The notes under the pieces were generated by a model that worked only from the letters and a program-made list of their open reading frames with translations, ran no database searches and was not told the origin of the DNA. A program made the translations under genes and the position numbers. This document shows, piece by piece, positions 17,240 through 26,478 of a stretch of DNA of 64,000 nt. Source of the stretch: Acerihabitans sp047324305 (GTDB lineage: Bacteria; Pseudomonadota; Gammaproteobacteria; Enterobacterales; Enterobacteriaceae); the NCBI RefSeq assembly GCF_047324305.1, contig NZ_CP178740.1, positions 5,270,001 to 5,334,000 of the forward strand. Direction: 5' to 3'. Position 1 is the stretch's first letter; each line of letters starts with the position of its first letter.

Positions 17240-17460
17240 CTACTCTGACACAGGGGGATAAAGCCTTGCTGTTAAAGCGTCACCAAGTCTATCAAGCCGC
17301 CCGCGCTGCGTGCCCGGAACGGTGGCGAGGTGAGACAAGAAATTGGGGTTGGGACAAGGAAGTTCAACTCAATCCAGATCGGCCGTTGACACAAGAAAAC
17401 GCCGAGAATTTACAGGCTGCATAAATCGCAATTTTATCTCAACATCTTTGACAAACACCG

Positions 17461-18243
17461 ATTCCCTGCAACATAGTTTTCTATTTTAATCATCGAAGGT
17501 TTTTTCATAACACATAGTGTAGACATTATATAGCCAATAGAAGTGAAATCTGTTGGGATCCTGACGTGGACTACGCTGTTACCCTTTTTATTAATAAAAT
17601 AAACGTTATCCTTTTTTTTGCACTGATAACCAAATAGGCTGAGCATATCTTCAGTAATTGTGATATATCCCTCGCCCAGATTAATACTATTTACCATAAT
17701 TTCATGTTGCGGCATATGATTGGCAAGCATCATAGCCATGGACAGAAATTGTGAGCTTTTCTCCGTTGAGATTTTATTCGAAGTCATTGGAACACAGGTG
17801 GTAGTGAATTTTAGTTCACTATCACTTTTAGTCACATTAACGCCAAGATAGGATAAGAAGTCCTTATCTAATACAGAATCTCTTGAATAAAGTGAAGCAT
17901 TACATCTGATAACTAATGTTTCAGTGAGTGCGGAAATAGCTACCATGGCGCGAAAAACAAACCCAGAACCTTCAGCATTTACGTCAGCATTAGGGGTAAT
18001 CTGCTCAGGAATAATACCTTGTAATGTAATTCTATCTTCACTCTCATTCAATATCTTTAATCCCAAAGTTGTGAGATTTTTAAGTAGTAATGAAGTTTCA
18101 GAGCACCAAGAAACGTTTGTTATTTCCGTCTTATGGTTATTAAAGAAGGCGAGAAGCAAGCATCGTTGCATATGAGGTTTTGAAGAAGGCAATTTAATCG
18201 TTCCATTGACCTCTAAAACTGGGTAAATGATCGCATTTGTCAT
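17461..18243 (-). pseudogene. EPSP-synthase-like enolpyruvyl transferase, C-terminus lost to IS copy B
   Basis: About 261 native residues before nine read from the IS. GTIKLPSSKPHMQRCLLLA corresponds to the N-terminal K/R phosphoenolpyruvate motif of EPSP synthase, and KSSQFLSMAMML to its SSQFL segment. The usual GNAGTAMRP loop is changed to an AEGSGFVFRAM-type sequence, so it is a divergent, probably specialised enzyme. EPSP synthases are about 430 residues; roughly 160 are missing. It is last in the leftward operon, 2 bases after the MFS stop. AT-rich codon use and divergence argue against it being the housekeeping aroA. Confidence 0.85.
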
Positions 18244-18245
18244 GA

Positions 18246-19472
18246 TTAATTGACCTTTGTGGTGATTAAAATAATGTATTTGTAATAAACATAAATAGTA
18301 ACCAAACCTGATAAAAACATGACCATAAAAAGTGTGCGACCACCGAAGAATTGCAAAATTAATCCACCTATCAGTGGTGAAGCGGAGGTACCAAAGTTAG
18401 TGAAATTGGTGATCCCATAGGCGATCCCCCTCTGCCCTTCAGGCGCCAGTCGATCTACCTCAACGTTTATCGTTGGCATAACAATAATTTCGCCAATACT
18501 TAAGCAAAGTGTAGCAATCACTAATTGCCACTTTATATGTACGTTTGCGTAACCAAATGCCAACTGAGCGATTGTTATTAATAATATTCCTAGTAATATC
18601 CGTTTAGATGGCACAATATTTCTAATAATATAAAATACAGGTAACTGTAAAAAAATAACGGTTAACGAATTAATGATGACTAAAAGTGCAATGACATCGT
18701 TGAGATTATTAATTTTAGAACGTGCCAAATACTGTATCAATGAAGAATCAAAAGTAGCATATATTATCATGAGCGTGGTGTTACAAAATAAAAAAACTGA
18801 AAATTCTTTATTTTTGATAATAGCGCCCAAACTCTTAAGAAAGAGTGGCTCATTTTTTCCTGTATTGTGATTCCGAATCTCATGGCCGCCAACCATAAAT
18901 AGAAGGACTAGCAAAATATACAAAAAATATAGCAAGGCAGTCACAAAAAAAGTTAATGTGCTATTAGCAATACCAAATTTTACACCGATAAAGGGTCCAA
19001 GAGCGACCCCCATATTTGCAATAAGATACCGGAAATACTGACAAAGCTCCTTAGTTCTCTGATTTTTAAGGCGATCTCCAATATAAGCTTTACTGCAAGA
19101 TTCTATAAAGGCTCTGCCTAAAGCGATACCGGTGACACAGACAGCGAATCCCAAAATGTTGGAACAAAAGGCTAGATATATGAAACTGAATACGCTGGTG
19201 ATGAGTCCAGCTATAATAATGGGTTTACGCCCATAATCATCAGATTTATGCGAAACATATACGCTTAGCAACGTTGATAGAAAAGTTGCAAAGAAAAATA
19301 TAAATCCTATTTCCGACGCCGATAAGGTAAATTTTTCATACAATATTACGGCCAAGTAAGGCCATACCATGAAATAACCAACGCGTGTTAAAAATGTCCC
19401 CAACAGCAAAATATTGACATCTAGTGGAAACACCAAATTATTTATTAATCCTCTTTCTAAGGCGTAACGCAT
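18246..19472 (-). CDS. MFS transporter of the radical SAM operon
   Basis: 408 residues, about 12 hydrophobic segments. Motif A-like loop YVSHKSDDYGRKPIIIAGL lies between the first helices, with RGIAYGITNFTNFG later in the protein. Start at ATG 19472 because AAAGGAG lies 6 bases upstream; the in-frame GTG at 19478 is inside that site. It follows the ATP-grasp gene by 12 bases and most likely exports the pathway product or confers self-resistance. Confidence 0.9.
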   Translation of the reverse strand: MRYALERGLINNLVFPLDVNILLLGTFLTRVGYFMVWPYLAVILYEKFTLSASEIGFIFFFATFLSTLLSVYVSHKSDDYGRKPIIIAGLITSVFSFIYLAFCSNILGFAVCVTGIALGRAFIESCSKAYIGDRLKNQRTKELCQYFRYLIANMGVALGPFIGVKFGIANSTLTFFVTALLYFLYILLVLLFMVGGHEIRNHNTGKNEPLFLKSLGAIIKNKEFSVFLFCNTTLMIIYATFDSSLIQYLARSKINNLNDVIALLVIINSLTVIFLQLPVFYIIRNIVPSKRILLGILLITIAQLAFGYANVHIKWQLVIATLCLSIGEIIVMPTINVEVDRLAPEGQRGIAYGITNFTNFGTSASPLIGGLILQFFGGRTLFMVMFLSGLVTIYVYYKYIILITTKVN

Positions 19473-19484
19473 TATCACTCCTTT

Positions 19485-20708
19485 TTAGGGATTAACGGAT
19501 TCAACATGATATAATTTTTTAGGACGACTGCAATAGTCATAAATCTCTTGGTAATTTTCTCCTGTGAGGATAACATACCCAAGTCTGTCACTACTGCACG
19601 TTAATGAATGGACTAAATCACCGGGTTTCATATCAGCATGGACCTCTTCAATACATATATTTTTATTTATTTCCTGAAGTTCAAATGACGAAAAAATCCC
19701 CTCATTAGCAGTAATAAAAGCTATTCCAGCATACGTGTTTCGCGTACAGAAAAATTCAGGTTTTTCATTTAATGAAATTGAAATTGCACAATGCCAGAGG
19801 TCTACTCCAGATGATTTCATGACGAGTTCTGGAATATGATCTCCGCCTAGCCGAGCCGCGATTTCAACTATAGACACGGTGGAATCATTTATTTTTACTT
19901 CAGTATGAGAAACAGCATTATCAATACCTAAGGCTTCTAGGCCTCTGGAAGTTACATCAATGACTTTTTGATACATATCATCGGGGATCATTGCAGGAGA
20001 TACATGGCCTATTTCAACAAAATATTTTCCATCGCAAACGATTTTTTTAGTGATAGAAACTATATGAGTGATACCATGAAACGTTACTGACTCTACACTG
20101 AATTCTTCACCAACTAAAAAACTTTCAATTAAATAACTATCTTCTTTTTCCACACCAAATAATGGTGAAATTGTACTTAGTTCATTAAAATTATTGAGCA
20201 GTTCTTGTGGCGTATTGTTTTTTGCGACGCCCCTACTACCTGACATATTTATGGGTTTTATTATATTTGGATAATCAAAATATTTCTTTACAGAATTAAG
20301 CTCATCCAGCGTAGTTACCAAAGCAAATGATGGTTGAGAGATGTTATTTTGCTTAAATATCTCTCTCATTTTAAATTTATTACGCGCATTTGACGCGCTT
20401 AGGGGGCTAATGCCATTTAGTTTTAAGTGCTCAGCAACAATCGCAGCCAATTCAACATAAAATTCCATAAACGTAAACACACCATCGATGCTGTGTTCTT
20501 TAGAAATGGCATCAACCGTTTTGATAACGGCATCGTAGTCATTAGTATCAACCGTATGTATTTCATCTATATATTTTTTCTCGCTATCCTTAAGCCTATT
20601 ATGATATTTATCGGAGCCTATAAATATCACAAAACAACCGTAATCTTTAGCTTTCTTTAGACCAATTGCACCCGATGGACTTTTTTCAATGATCAACAAT
20701 TTTTTCAT
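19485..20708 (-). CDS. ATP-grasp ligase (BacD-like)
   Basis: 407 residues. Preceding domain with KKLLIIEKSPSGAIGLKKAK; ATP-grasp core with NIIKPINMSGSRGVAK (nucleotide-binding lysine and glycine-rich loop), YLIESFLVGEEFSVE and VEIAARLGGDHIPELV (metal-binding residues). Enzymes of this shape couple a carboxylate to an amine through an acyl phosphate, for example dipeptide ligase BacD. It lies between a radical SAM gene (19 bases upstream) and an MFS gene, so it probably joins a modified acid to an amino acid. Substrates are unknown. Confidence 0.88.
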   Translation of the reverse strand: MKKLLIIEKSPSGAIGLKKAKDYGCFVIFIGSDKYHNRLKDSEKKYIDEIHTVDTNDYDAVIKTVDAISKEHSIDGVFTFMEFYVELAAIVAEHLKLNGISPLSASNARNKFKMREIFKQNNISQPSFALVTTLDELNSVKKYFDYPNIIKPINMSGSRGVAKNNTPQELLNNFNELSTISPLFGVEKEDSYLIESFLVGEEFSVESVTFHGITHIVSITKKIVCDGKYFVEIGHVSPAMIPDDMYQKVIDVTSRGLEALGIDNAVSHTEVKINDSTVSIVEIAARLGGDHIPELVMKSSGVDLWHCAISISLNEKPEFFCTRNTYAGIAFITANEGIFSSFELQEINKNICIEEVHADMKPGDLVHSLTCSSDRLGYVILTGENYQEIYDYCSRPKKLYHVESVNP

Positions 20709-20727
20709 TTTATCAACCAGTTTATTT

Positions 20728-21930
20728 TTAGTAAAGATTGTTTTCTATCAGAGGGAGAAGATCTCTTGAGAAACAGCCATTGTTGCTCAGTTTGCTTTGC
20801 CGGAACTGGAAAAGCTTATCAATGCCTTCGGTATTCCATTCTATATAATATCTCGTTTGTGAGTCTTTAACTTCCTGTAGAACATTACCCAATGTTGGTT
20901 CGAAAATATTGACACATCCCGTTAATTCACCAACTTTGTAAATCAGTCGATCTTTTTCTGTGATGTCTAGGATCTTTTTTTCACATGGTATCAAGGCAAA
21001 TAATTGTCTACCCCCCTTACACATATTAACATTTTCTGGGAAATTCATGATTTCAACTCCACTTGTACCCAGATCGCCACTCATGTTAATTTGGAAATCA
21101 AGCGGTATCTTTTCATGGATGTCCTTGATGGTTTTATAAATATCACATATTTCTTCTTCTGATATTTCGAGGTGGGGATGTTTGTGTCCATGGTCAAAAA
21201 AACGGTTAAATCTCACCGTTGATACACCTAACTGATTGAAATAACCAATATAACGCTGCAATCTTTCCGTTGCAAAATTATGCCTCCCCAAGGTTAATCC
21301 GACATTTATTCTGAATCCCGTAAAATTCACATCCTGTTTCCGATCATTATAATCCTTTATTACACTCACTACTTTTTCGAAACTACTCGCATGAAAAACG
21401 CCTTTAATCGGATAATCTTCTTCTTTTTCGATGGTTAAGTTTTCATCTAGTATGCCATGAAAACTTATGCTGATCGTGCCATAATTATATTCTCTTGCCA
21501 AATTCAGAAGATATTCTGCATCATGGCCAAGTAAGGGGCGTCCGCTGGTCCATGCTTCTCCTTTTTGCATTGTTTCCGTAGGTTGCGGCGAACTTTTTTC
21601 AGCATAAACCCTGGCGGTTGATGCGCCATAAGCCAAAATAAACTCGCCTTTATAAGCAAACGTATCAGTATATCGAGGATAGATTTTATAACCAATTTCC
21701 CGTAATCCCTTAACGATCAATTGACCTTCGGGAACATCAAATCTTTTTCTTTTTACTTTATCATTATTGACAAACCAACAGTTCTTGCAATTTTGACCGC
21801 AGGTATTGTTACTAATGTATGTATCAACATCCATGTAAATGTCAATTTCTTCGGGCCGCAGCAATGCAAATGGAAAATCAATGGGTTGTGTGCCGTGAAA
21901 ATCATAAGCAAGCGGGATATTATTTAGCAT
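20728..21930 (-). CDS. Radical SAM protein
   Basis: 400 residues. C44-x3-C48-x2-C51 (TCGQNCKNCWF) is the 4Fe-4S site of radical SAM enzymes, followed by a TIM-barrel-like region. Further cysteines in the last 100 residues (NMCKGG, IPCEKK, TGCVN, NGCFS) could hold an auxiliary cluster. Start ATG at 21930 has AAAGGA 7 bases upstream. First gene of a four-gene leftward operon with ATP-grasp, MFS and an EPSP-synthase-like protein. I do not recognise the subfamily or substrate. Confidence 0.9.
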   Translation of the reverse strand: MLNNIPLAYDFHGTQPIDFPFALLRPEEIDIYMDVDTYISNNTCGQNCKNCWFVNNDKVKRKRFDVPEGQLIVKGLREIGYKIYPRYTDTFAYKGEFILAYGASTARVYAEKSSPQPTETMQKGEAWTSGRPLLGHDAEYLLNLAREYNYGTISISFHGILDENLTIEKEEDYPIKGVFHASSFEKVVSVIKDYNDRKQDVNFTGFRINVGLTLGRHNFATERLQRYIGYFNQLGVSTVRFNRFFDHGHKHPHLEISEEEICDIYKTIKDIHEKIPLDFQINMSGDLGTSGVEIMNFPENVNMCKGGRQLFALIPCEKKILDITEKDRLIYKVGELTGCVNIFEPTLGNVLQEVKDSQTRYYIEWNTEGIDKLFQFRQSKLSNNGCFSRDLLPLIENNLY

Positions 21931-22599
21931 GTATAAGTCCTTTGTTCAGTTAAAAACCATAAGGGAATACAAAGCTTACCAGGGAGGTAATAATTATCCC
22001 TGTTTTAAACTGTCTTCGTTATGATTTGAAAATGCTTAGCTACATTTGTAATACCAATACTATTACTTTTATTGTGGAAATAAAGCCTTAAATTAAAGTT
22101 ATAAAATGTTGTAGCTTGCCAAAACCTATCATTTAGATTTAATAACCCGTATATTTATTTTATACAGAATAAACGCCTGCTTTTTTTGTTAAATGATATG
22201 TATTAATTTCATTTTATTCTTGCGGAATTAAGATAAACCTTATTTAATGAGCTGTATTTACTGATAGGAAAATTGTTTTAAATTGATAACAATCATTTTT
22301 AATCATTACTCGTGGTGAGCGTTTTTTTGCATAAATGTTCGCACTCTTCCTTGATGGAATGTACGAAAATGTACATTTTGGAATAAATTGATCAAGATGC
22401 ATGTTTGGTCAGTTTTAAGGATTACTTCGGTACTTTTTTTGCATGGGATCGGCAGAAATAGATTTTGTTCGCATGAAAGTCTTAAAACTTAGCATTATCA
22501 GCTTTATTTGTAAGAAGGAATATGCTGGTATTATAGAATGATAATAACTGCTTCATTAAAAATACCGTCTATAAGGTCGCCATTGAAGAAGAATACCCT
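21931..22599. promoter_or_regulatory. AT-rich divergent intergenic region with perfect palindrome
   Basis: No gene seen. It separates the leftward radical SAM operon from the rightward sulfurtransferase and must hold both promoters. A perfect 14-base palindrome AAAATGTACATTTT sits at 22366-22379, with a further ATGTAC 10 bases to its left. A GATAACAATCATTTTTAATC stretch near 22283 weakly resembles a Fur box. Both are unproven. Confidence 0.4.
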
Positions 22600-23430
22600 A
22601 TGAAAAATCTTGTTTCTCCCGAGTGGGTTGCTGCACATCAGATAAATAATGATATCCTGCTGCTGGATGCGACTTTGAAAACATCAATGAATGGTGTTAT
22701 GGCAATTTCAGAGGATATTATACCAGGTGCAATTTGGTTTGATCTGGATAACCACTTTTCTGACACCGCCTCAGGCTTACCCCATACCCTTCCCCATCCT
22801 GATGATCTTGCCCAAGAGTTGGCTATGCTTGGGATAAAACGCGACTCCACAATAGTGGTATACGATCAGCAAGGTGCTTACTCCGCACCAAGAGTATGGT
22901 GGATGCTGAAAATATCTGGCATCAGTGAGGTATTTATCCTTGCCGGCGGCCTTAATGCTTGGAAAGGGTATGGTTACCCCGTGACTCGCTCGTATACAAA
23001 ACCCGCTCCCGTTGTTAAAAAGGAGTTTAATTTTCAATCTGACCGGGTTATCACAAAAAAAATGGTGTTTGATAACTTGAGAAACCCTTCTTTTACATTA
23101 ATTGATGCAAGACCAATGGAACGCTTCAACGGGTGTCAGCTTGAACCAAGACCCGGGTTACGCTGCGGCCACGTTCCAGACTCGCTGAATATCCCTTTCA
23201 CTGAGGTTGTGCTGAACGGACAGTTCAAAGAAAAATCAGAACTGGTTCGTTTGTTTAAAAAAAGAGGTTTAAAGAATGATAAGCCACTGACATTCACCTG
23301 TGGTTCAGGTGTCACCGCATGTATCGTACTCTTTGCAGCCCAACTTGCAGGTTATCATAATCTTAAACTGTATGATGGTTCGTGGGCCGAATGGGGTGCA
23401 GATCCTGCCTTACCTGCCGTAATGATGTAG
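22600..23430 (+). CDS. SseA-like sulfurtransferase (tandem rhodanese)
   Basis: 276 residues, two rhodanese domains. The first is inactive; the second has active-site CGSGVTA with C234, the loop typical of 3-mercaptopyruvate sulfurtransferases such as SseA rather than thiosulfate rhodaneses. EPRPGLRCGHVPDSLNIPFTE and LYDGSWAEWGADP also match SseA. It transfers sulfur to cyanide or thiol acceptors in the cytosol. A GAAGAAGAA ribosome site precedes ATG 22600. It could be the housekeeping copy or part of a local sulfur/cyano pathway. Confidence 0.92.
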   Translation: MKNLVSPEWVAAHQINNDILLLDATLKTSMNGVMAISEDIIPGAIWFDLDNHFSDTASGLPHTLPHPDDLAQELAMLGIKRDSTIVVYDQQGAYSAPRVWWMLKISGISEVFILAGGLNAWKGYGYPVTRSYTKPAPVVKKEFNFQSDRVITKKMVFDNLRNPSFTLIDARPMERFNGCQLEPRPGLRCGHVPDSLNIPFTEVVLNGQFKEKSELVRLFKKRGLKNDKPLTFTCGSGVTACIVLFAAQLAGYHNLKLYDGSWAEWGADPALPAVMM

Positions 23431-23743
23431 TAGTGTACCATAGGCGATGAAATGGTATTCCCCCTGCCAGGCAGTCTGAGTTGTCAGCGGCTAAAGCACG
23501 AGCAGCACAAAGTTTTGAGGCCACGATAAATATCAGTCGTAGCTAGTCCGGGAGCCAACCATCTTGTCAAACTCTTACCGCTGCAAATCCGAACAAGAAA
23601 TGGGCACGGGACAATGTAAGAACATTTGTCTGTTTTAGTGCCAAGAAATAGTTGATTATTATACTCTAATAAGAAACGGGTTTAGGTTATTTTGTACAAA
23701 AAAAAAGAGTAGCAGAATTGTTTAACAGCTCAGGAAACATAGC
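23431..23743. other. Intergenic, nothing assigned
   Basis: About 310 bases between two rightward genes. No gene or clear terminator stands out. The last bases hold an AGGAAAC ribosome site for the Nudix gene. Confidence 0.4.
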
Positions 23744-24193
23744 ATGCGCACACGAGCCTCAGCCCGGTTGTTAATAATTAATTCCAACAATCGCATATTG
23801 CTTTTCCGTTTTACGCACAACTCTGATGCACTATCAGGTAAGTCTTACTGGGCAACGCCGGGAGGCGGCGTAGAACAAGGTGAATCTTTTGAGCAGGCAG
23901 CCATTCGGGAACTTCGTGAAGAAACAGGACTAATAAGAGAACATGTAGGGAATTGTGTTGCGCAAAGAGCATTTGAAATGATGCTTCCAAATGGGGAGAA
24001 AGTGCATGCACGTGAGCATTTTTTTATCGTGCGAGTTAACAGCCAGGAAATCAGCACCGATGGTTGGAGTGCTAATGAGAAAGCCGTGATCAGCAACTAC
24101 CACTGGTGGGATCTCAACGAACTGGTTACAACGGCGGAAACTGTTTATCCGTGTAACATCCCTTCAATCCTATCTGTCTCTACTGAAAAGTAA
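23744..24193 (+). CDS. Nudix hydrolase
   Basis: 149 residues with a complete Nudix box starting at about residue 41 (GGVEQGESF...RELREETGL), which coordinates Mg2+ for hydrolysis of a nucleoside-diphosphate derivative. AGGAAAC precedes the ATG. Substrate not predictable. The conjugation module starts about 190 bases downstream. Confidence 0.9.
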   Translation: MRTRASARLLIINSNNRILLFRFTHNSDALSGKSYWATPGGGVEQGESFEQAAIRELREETGLIREHVGNCVAQRAFEMMLPNGEKVHAREHFFIVRVNSQEISTDGWSANEKAVISNYHWWDLNELVTTAETVYPCNIPSILSVSTEK

Positions 24194-24384
24194 TCCTCAA
24201 CCATAGCCTTAAGTCAGCCCCCAAGTGTTGATCCACCTGACCGCTTCCTGGCGATCGGCAGTAAATACATCAACCAATAGAACATTTCCCCCAAAAAGCG
24301 GTGGTGACCAAATCCTCATTGTTTGCGGCTTTCGTGCGGTCGTTGTCGCACCATCGTGCCATTCCTATTCACGGGGAAAATACG

Positions 24385-24744
24385 ATGGCATCTACCCCTT
24401 TACCAGTGGCGCCCTGGCGCATCGCAATCATCGCATTGTCATTGGCATTGAACGTCCAGCAGCCCGCCATGGCCGCCGGCGTTGTTGGCGAGCGCGAACA
24501 GCTCGCAGCACTCGCTCGTCAACTTGACCTCGTCGATCGCCTGGCCGGCCAGGCCGCCACAAACAGACCGAACGAGCGGGCCCGCTACCACTTCGACTAT
24601 GCGCGCCTTCATGCTGACCTGGAACGCATTCATAGCGGCGTTCAGGACTACCTTGTCCCGCAGCGTGCCCAGCCCCGAGACCCCGTTCCACTGATCGGCA
24701 ACTACGTGAGCGAATCCACCCAGGCAGAGAAGGCATCGCCATGA
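24385..24744 (+). CDS. ICE protein, RAQPRD family (TIGR01690)
   Basis: 119 residues. A signal peptide of about 30 residues ends ...QQPAMAAG; the mature part contains the diagnostic RAQPRD motif (PQRAQPRDPVP) and several glutamine/alanine-rich helices. A periplasmic component of the conjugation apparatus, function unknown. Start ATG at 24385 chosen because GGGGAAAA precedes it and the signal peptide begins there. It overlaps the next gene as ATGA. Confidence 0.9.
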   Translation: MASTPLPVAPWRIAIIALSLALNVQQPAMAAGVVGEREQLAALARQLDLVDRLAGQAATNRPNERARYHFDYARLHADLERIHSGVQDYLVPQRAQPRDPVPLIGNYVSESTQAEKASP

Positions 24745-24980
24745 CCGCATCTGCAGCGCAAGTGGCCGCCTTTCAGGCCAATGGCGGCTTCACGCCCGCG
24801 ACGGTGTCCACCGTGGTACTCGGCATTGTTTTTGCCGTGCTGCTGCTGTGGGGTGCATGGGCCATGCGCGCCGCCTATGTGGGCTGGGCCGAACACCGTC
24901 TCAACCAACGCCAGTTACTTGCGGTCATCGTGCGATCCCTCGCGATGTACCTGGTGCTGGGTTTTTTCCTCCTGTCCTGA
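24741..24980 (+). CDS. ICE membrane protein, TIGR03758 (PFL_4701) family
   Basis: 79 residues with two predicted membrane helices (TVVLGIVFAVLLLWGAW and a C-terminal one ending GFFLLS). The size and position directly after the RAQPRD gene match the TIGR03758 family. Probably a small inner-membrane, pilin-like component. Confidence 0.85.
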   Translation: MTASAAQVAAFQANGGFTPATVSTVVLGIVFAVLLLWGAWAMRAAYVGWAEHRLNQRQLLAVIVRSLAMYLVLGFFLLS

Positions 24981-25002
24981 TGTTACTCAAGAGACCATCG
25001 CC

Positions 25003-25368
25003 ATGAAAACCACGACTCCCTTCCCCTATACCGCCCGCCGCCTGGGCTCGCTCATTCCGCTGCTGGTGGCTTCCCTGCCACTGTCGGCCTTCCCCGCTGG
25101 CCTGCCGACCATGGAAGATCCCTCCCGCGGCGCCGGCAGCGGCATCATGGACACGCTGCAGAACTACGGCTATGACATCGTCATGCTGGTCGCCTTGCTT
25201 GTCGTCGCGTCCATGTTCGTCGGCGTTTGCTACCACGCGTACACACGCTACTCCGAAATCCATACTGGGCGGGCAACCTGGGGCCAGTTTGGCCTGACCG
25301 TCGCCGTCGGCGCCGTGCTGCTGGTGGTGGGCATTTGGCTGCTGACCAAAGCCACCGGCGTGCTGTAA
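25003..25368 (+). CDS. ICE membrane protein, TIGR03745 (PFL_4702) family
   Basis: 121 residues: a cleavable signal ending near LPLSAFPAG, then two hydrophobic helices (DIVMLVALLVVASMFVGVC and VAVGAVLLVVGIWLL). This VirB2/TraA-like layout fits a candidate conjugative pilin. Start ATG 25003 is the signal-peptide start; the longer frame upstream belongs to the preceding gene's sequence. Confidence 0.85.
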   Translation: MKTTTPFPYTARRLGSLIPLLVASLPLSAFPAGLPTMEDPSRGAGSGIMDTLQNYGYDIVMLVALLVVASMFVGVCYHAYTRYSEIHTGRATWGQFGLTVAVGAVLLVVGIWLLTKATGVL

Positions 25369-25378
25369 GGACGATCGC

Positions 25379-25792
25379 ATGGCGAACGCTTCGCAGCCCG
25401 TACGTGATGGGCTCGTCATCTTCCTGCCGCACCGGCTCAATCGCCAGCCGGTGGTGGTGCGCGGGCTGACGGCTGACGAGCTGTGGATCTGCGCCGGACT
25501 CTCGGCAGCGGCCGGGCTCGTCCCCGGCCTGCTGCTGGCCTGGCTGACCCGCAGTATCGCCATGGTGCCGACGCTTATCGTCGCCGGCATCGCGCTCGGC
25601 GTTTTTGTCGGCGGCGGTTTACTGCGCCGGCAAAAACGCGGCCGCCCGGATACCTGGCTGTACCGGCAGTTGCAATGGCGGCTGGCCCGGCGTCATCCCG
25701 GGCTGGCCGCGCAGGTGGGCGGAGGCGATCTGATTACCCGCACCGGCATCTGGACTACGCGACGCCTTGCCCACCGGCGGAGGAACGCATGA
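25379..25792 (+). CDS. ICE protein, TIGR03750 family
   Basis: 137 residues with two hydrophobic helices around residues 37-80 and an arginine-rich C-terminus, including YRQLQWRLARRHPG. It resembles TraL/VirB3-like small inner-membrane proteins. Starts 10 bases after the previous stop; its end overlaps the next gene. Confidence 0.85.
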   Translation: MANASQPVRDGLVIFLPHRLNRQPVVVRGLTADELWICAGLSAAAGLVPGLLLAWLTRSIAMVPTLIVAGIALGVFVGGGLLRRQKRGRPDTWLYRQLQWRLARRHPGLAAQVGGGDLITRTGIWTTRRLAHRRRNA

Positions 25793-26478
25793 GCCGCTTT
25801 CGCAACGAAGTTCAACACCTGCAGGCGCATGTCAAAACGCTGCGCCTGGGCAGTGGCGCACTCCTGCTGGTTGCACTGCTGCTCGGTTTTGGCTGGTGGA
25901 GTGCACCCCGGGACCTCACCATCCACGTGCCGCCCGACCTGCGTTCAGGCAGCACCCGCAAGTGGTGGGATGTACCGCCGGAAAGCGTGTACACCTTCAC
26001 CTTCTATGTCTTCCAGCAACTCAACCGTTGGCCGGCCAACGGCGAGGAAGACTACCCGCGCAACCTGCACGCCCTGTCGGCCTACCTCACCCCCGAGTGC
26101 CGGGCCTACCTGCAACAGGACTACGAATACCGGCGCAGCAACGGCGAACTGCGCCAGCGCGTGCGCGGCCTCTACGAGATCCCCGGGCGCGGCTACGGAG
26201 ACGACCCGCCCGCCCGCGTACGGGCCGTCTCCGACCACGACTGGATCGTGACTCTCGACGTCAGCGCCGACGAGTATTTCGGCGCCGAACAGGTCAAGCG
26301 TGCCCTGGTGCGCTACCCCATCAAGGTCACCCGGATGGATATCGACCCGGAGCGCAATCCGTTCGGCCTGGCGCTGGATTGCTATGCCGGTGCACCGCAG
26401 CGCATCGAGGCGCCCCCGGCACCGCCTTCATCCGGTACGCCCGCCCGTACTGGCCCCCTGCAGGGAGAAACCCCATGA
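25789..26478 (+). CDS. ICE protein, TIGR03746 (PFL_4703) family
   Basis: 229 residues: one N-terminal membrane anchor (GALLLVALLLGFGWW) and a periplasmic domain. TraE/VirB8-like in layout and in its place before the TraK-like gene. GGAGGAACGC precedes ATG 25789. Four-base overlaps on both sides show tight translational coupling in the operon. Confidence 0.88.
   Translation: MSRFRNEVQHLQAHVKTLRLGSGALLLVALLLGFGWWSAPRDLTIHVPPDLRSGSTRKWWDVPPESVYTFTFYVFQQLNRWPANGEEDYPRNLHALSAYLTPECRAYLQQDYEYRRSNGELRQRVRGLYEIPGRGYGDDPPARVRAVSDHDWIVTLDVSADEYFGAEQVKRALVRYPIKVTRMDIDPERNPFGLALDCYAGAPQRIEAPPAPPSSGTPARTGPLQGETP

Larger units (their letters stand above)
15582..17257 (-). mobile_element. IS copy C, 1676 bp, nested inside copy B in opposite orientation
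   Basis: Begins CGGTGTTTGTC at 15582 and ends CAGGGGG at 17257. It is flanked by ATAA on both sides (15578-15581 and 17258-17261), a 4-bp target duplication matching copy A's 4-bp rule. It is complete and the most recent event at this site. Confidence 0.93.
14105..17460 (+). mobile_element. IS copy B, same element as copy A, interrupted by copy C
   Basis: Left end CCCCCTGTGTCAG begins at 14105 and right end ACAAACACCG stops at 17460. Without copy C and one ATAA repeat it measures 1676 bp, as copy A. Outer flanks are GGCA and ATTC, so there is no target duplication. The left flank is istA, the right flank an EPSP-synthase-like gene. The simplest reading is that two copies recombined and the DNA between them was lost. 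Confidence 0.9.

Noticed and set aside
22280..22304. Fur-box-like stretch GATAACAATCATTTTTAATC
   Set aside because: Too many mismatches to the 19-base consensus in a very AT-rich region.
24209..24319. Minus-strand 36-codon ORF (MRIWSPPLFGGNVLLVDVF...) at the left edge of the conjugation module
   Set aside because: Protein-like composition but no recognised family and no clear ribosome site; possibly the tail of a lost gene. Not strong enough to list as a gene.
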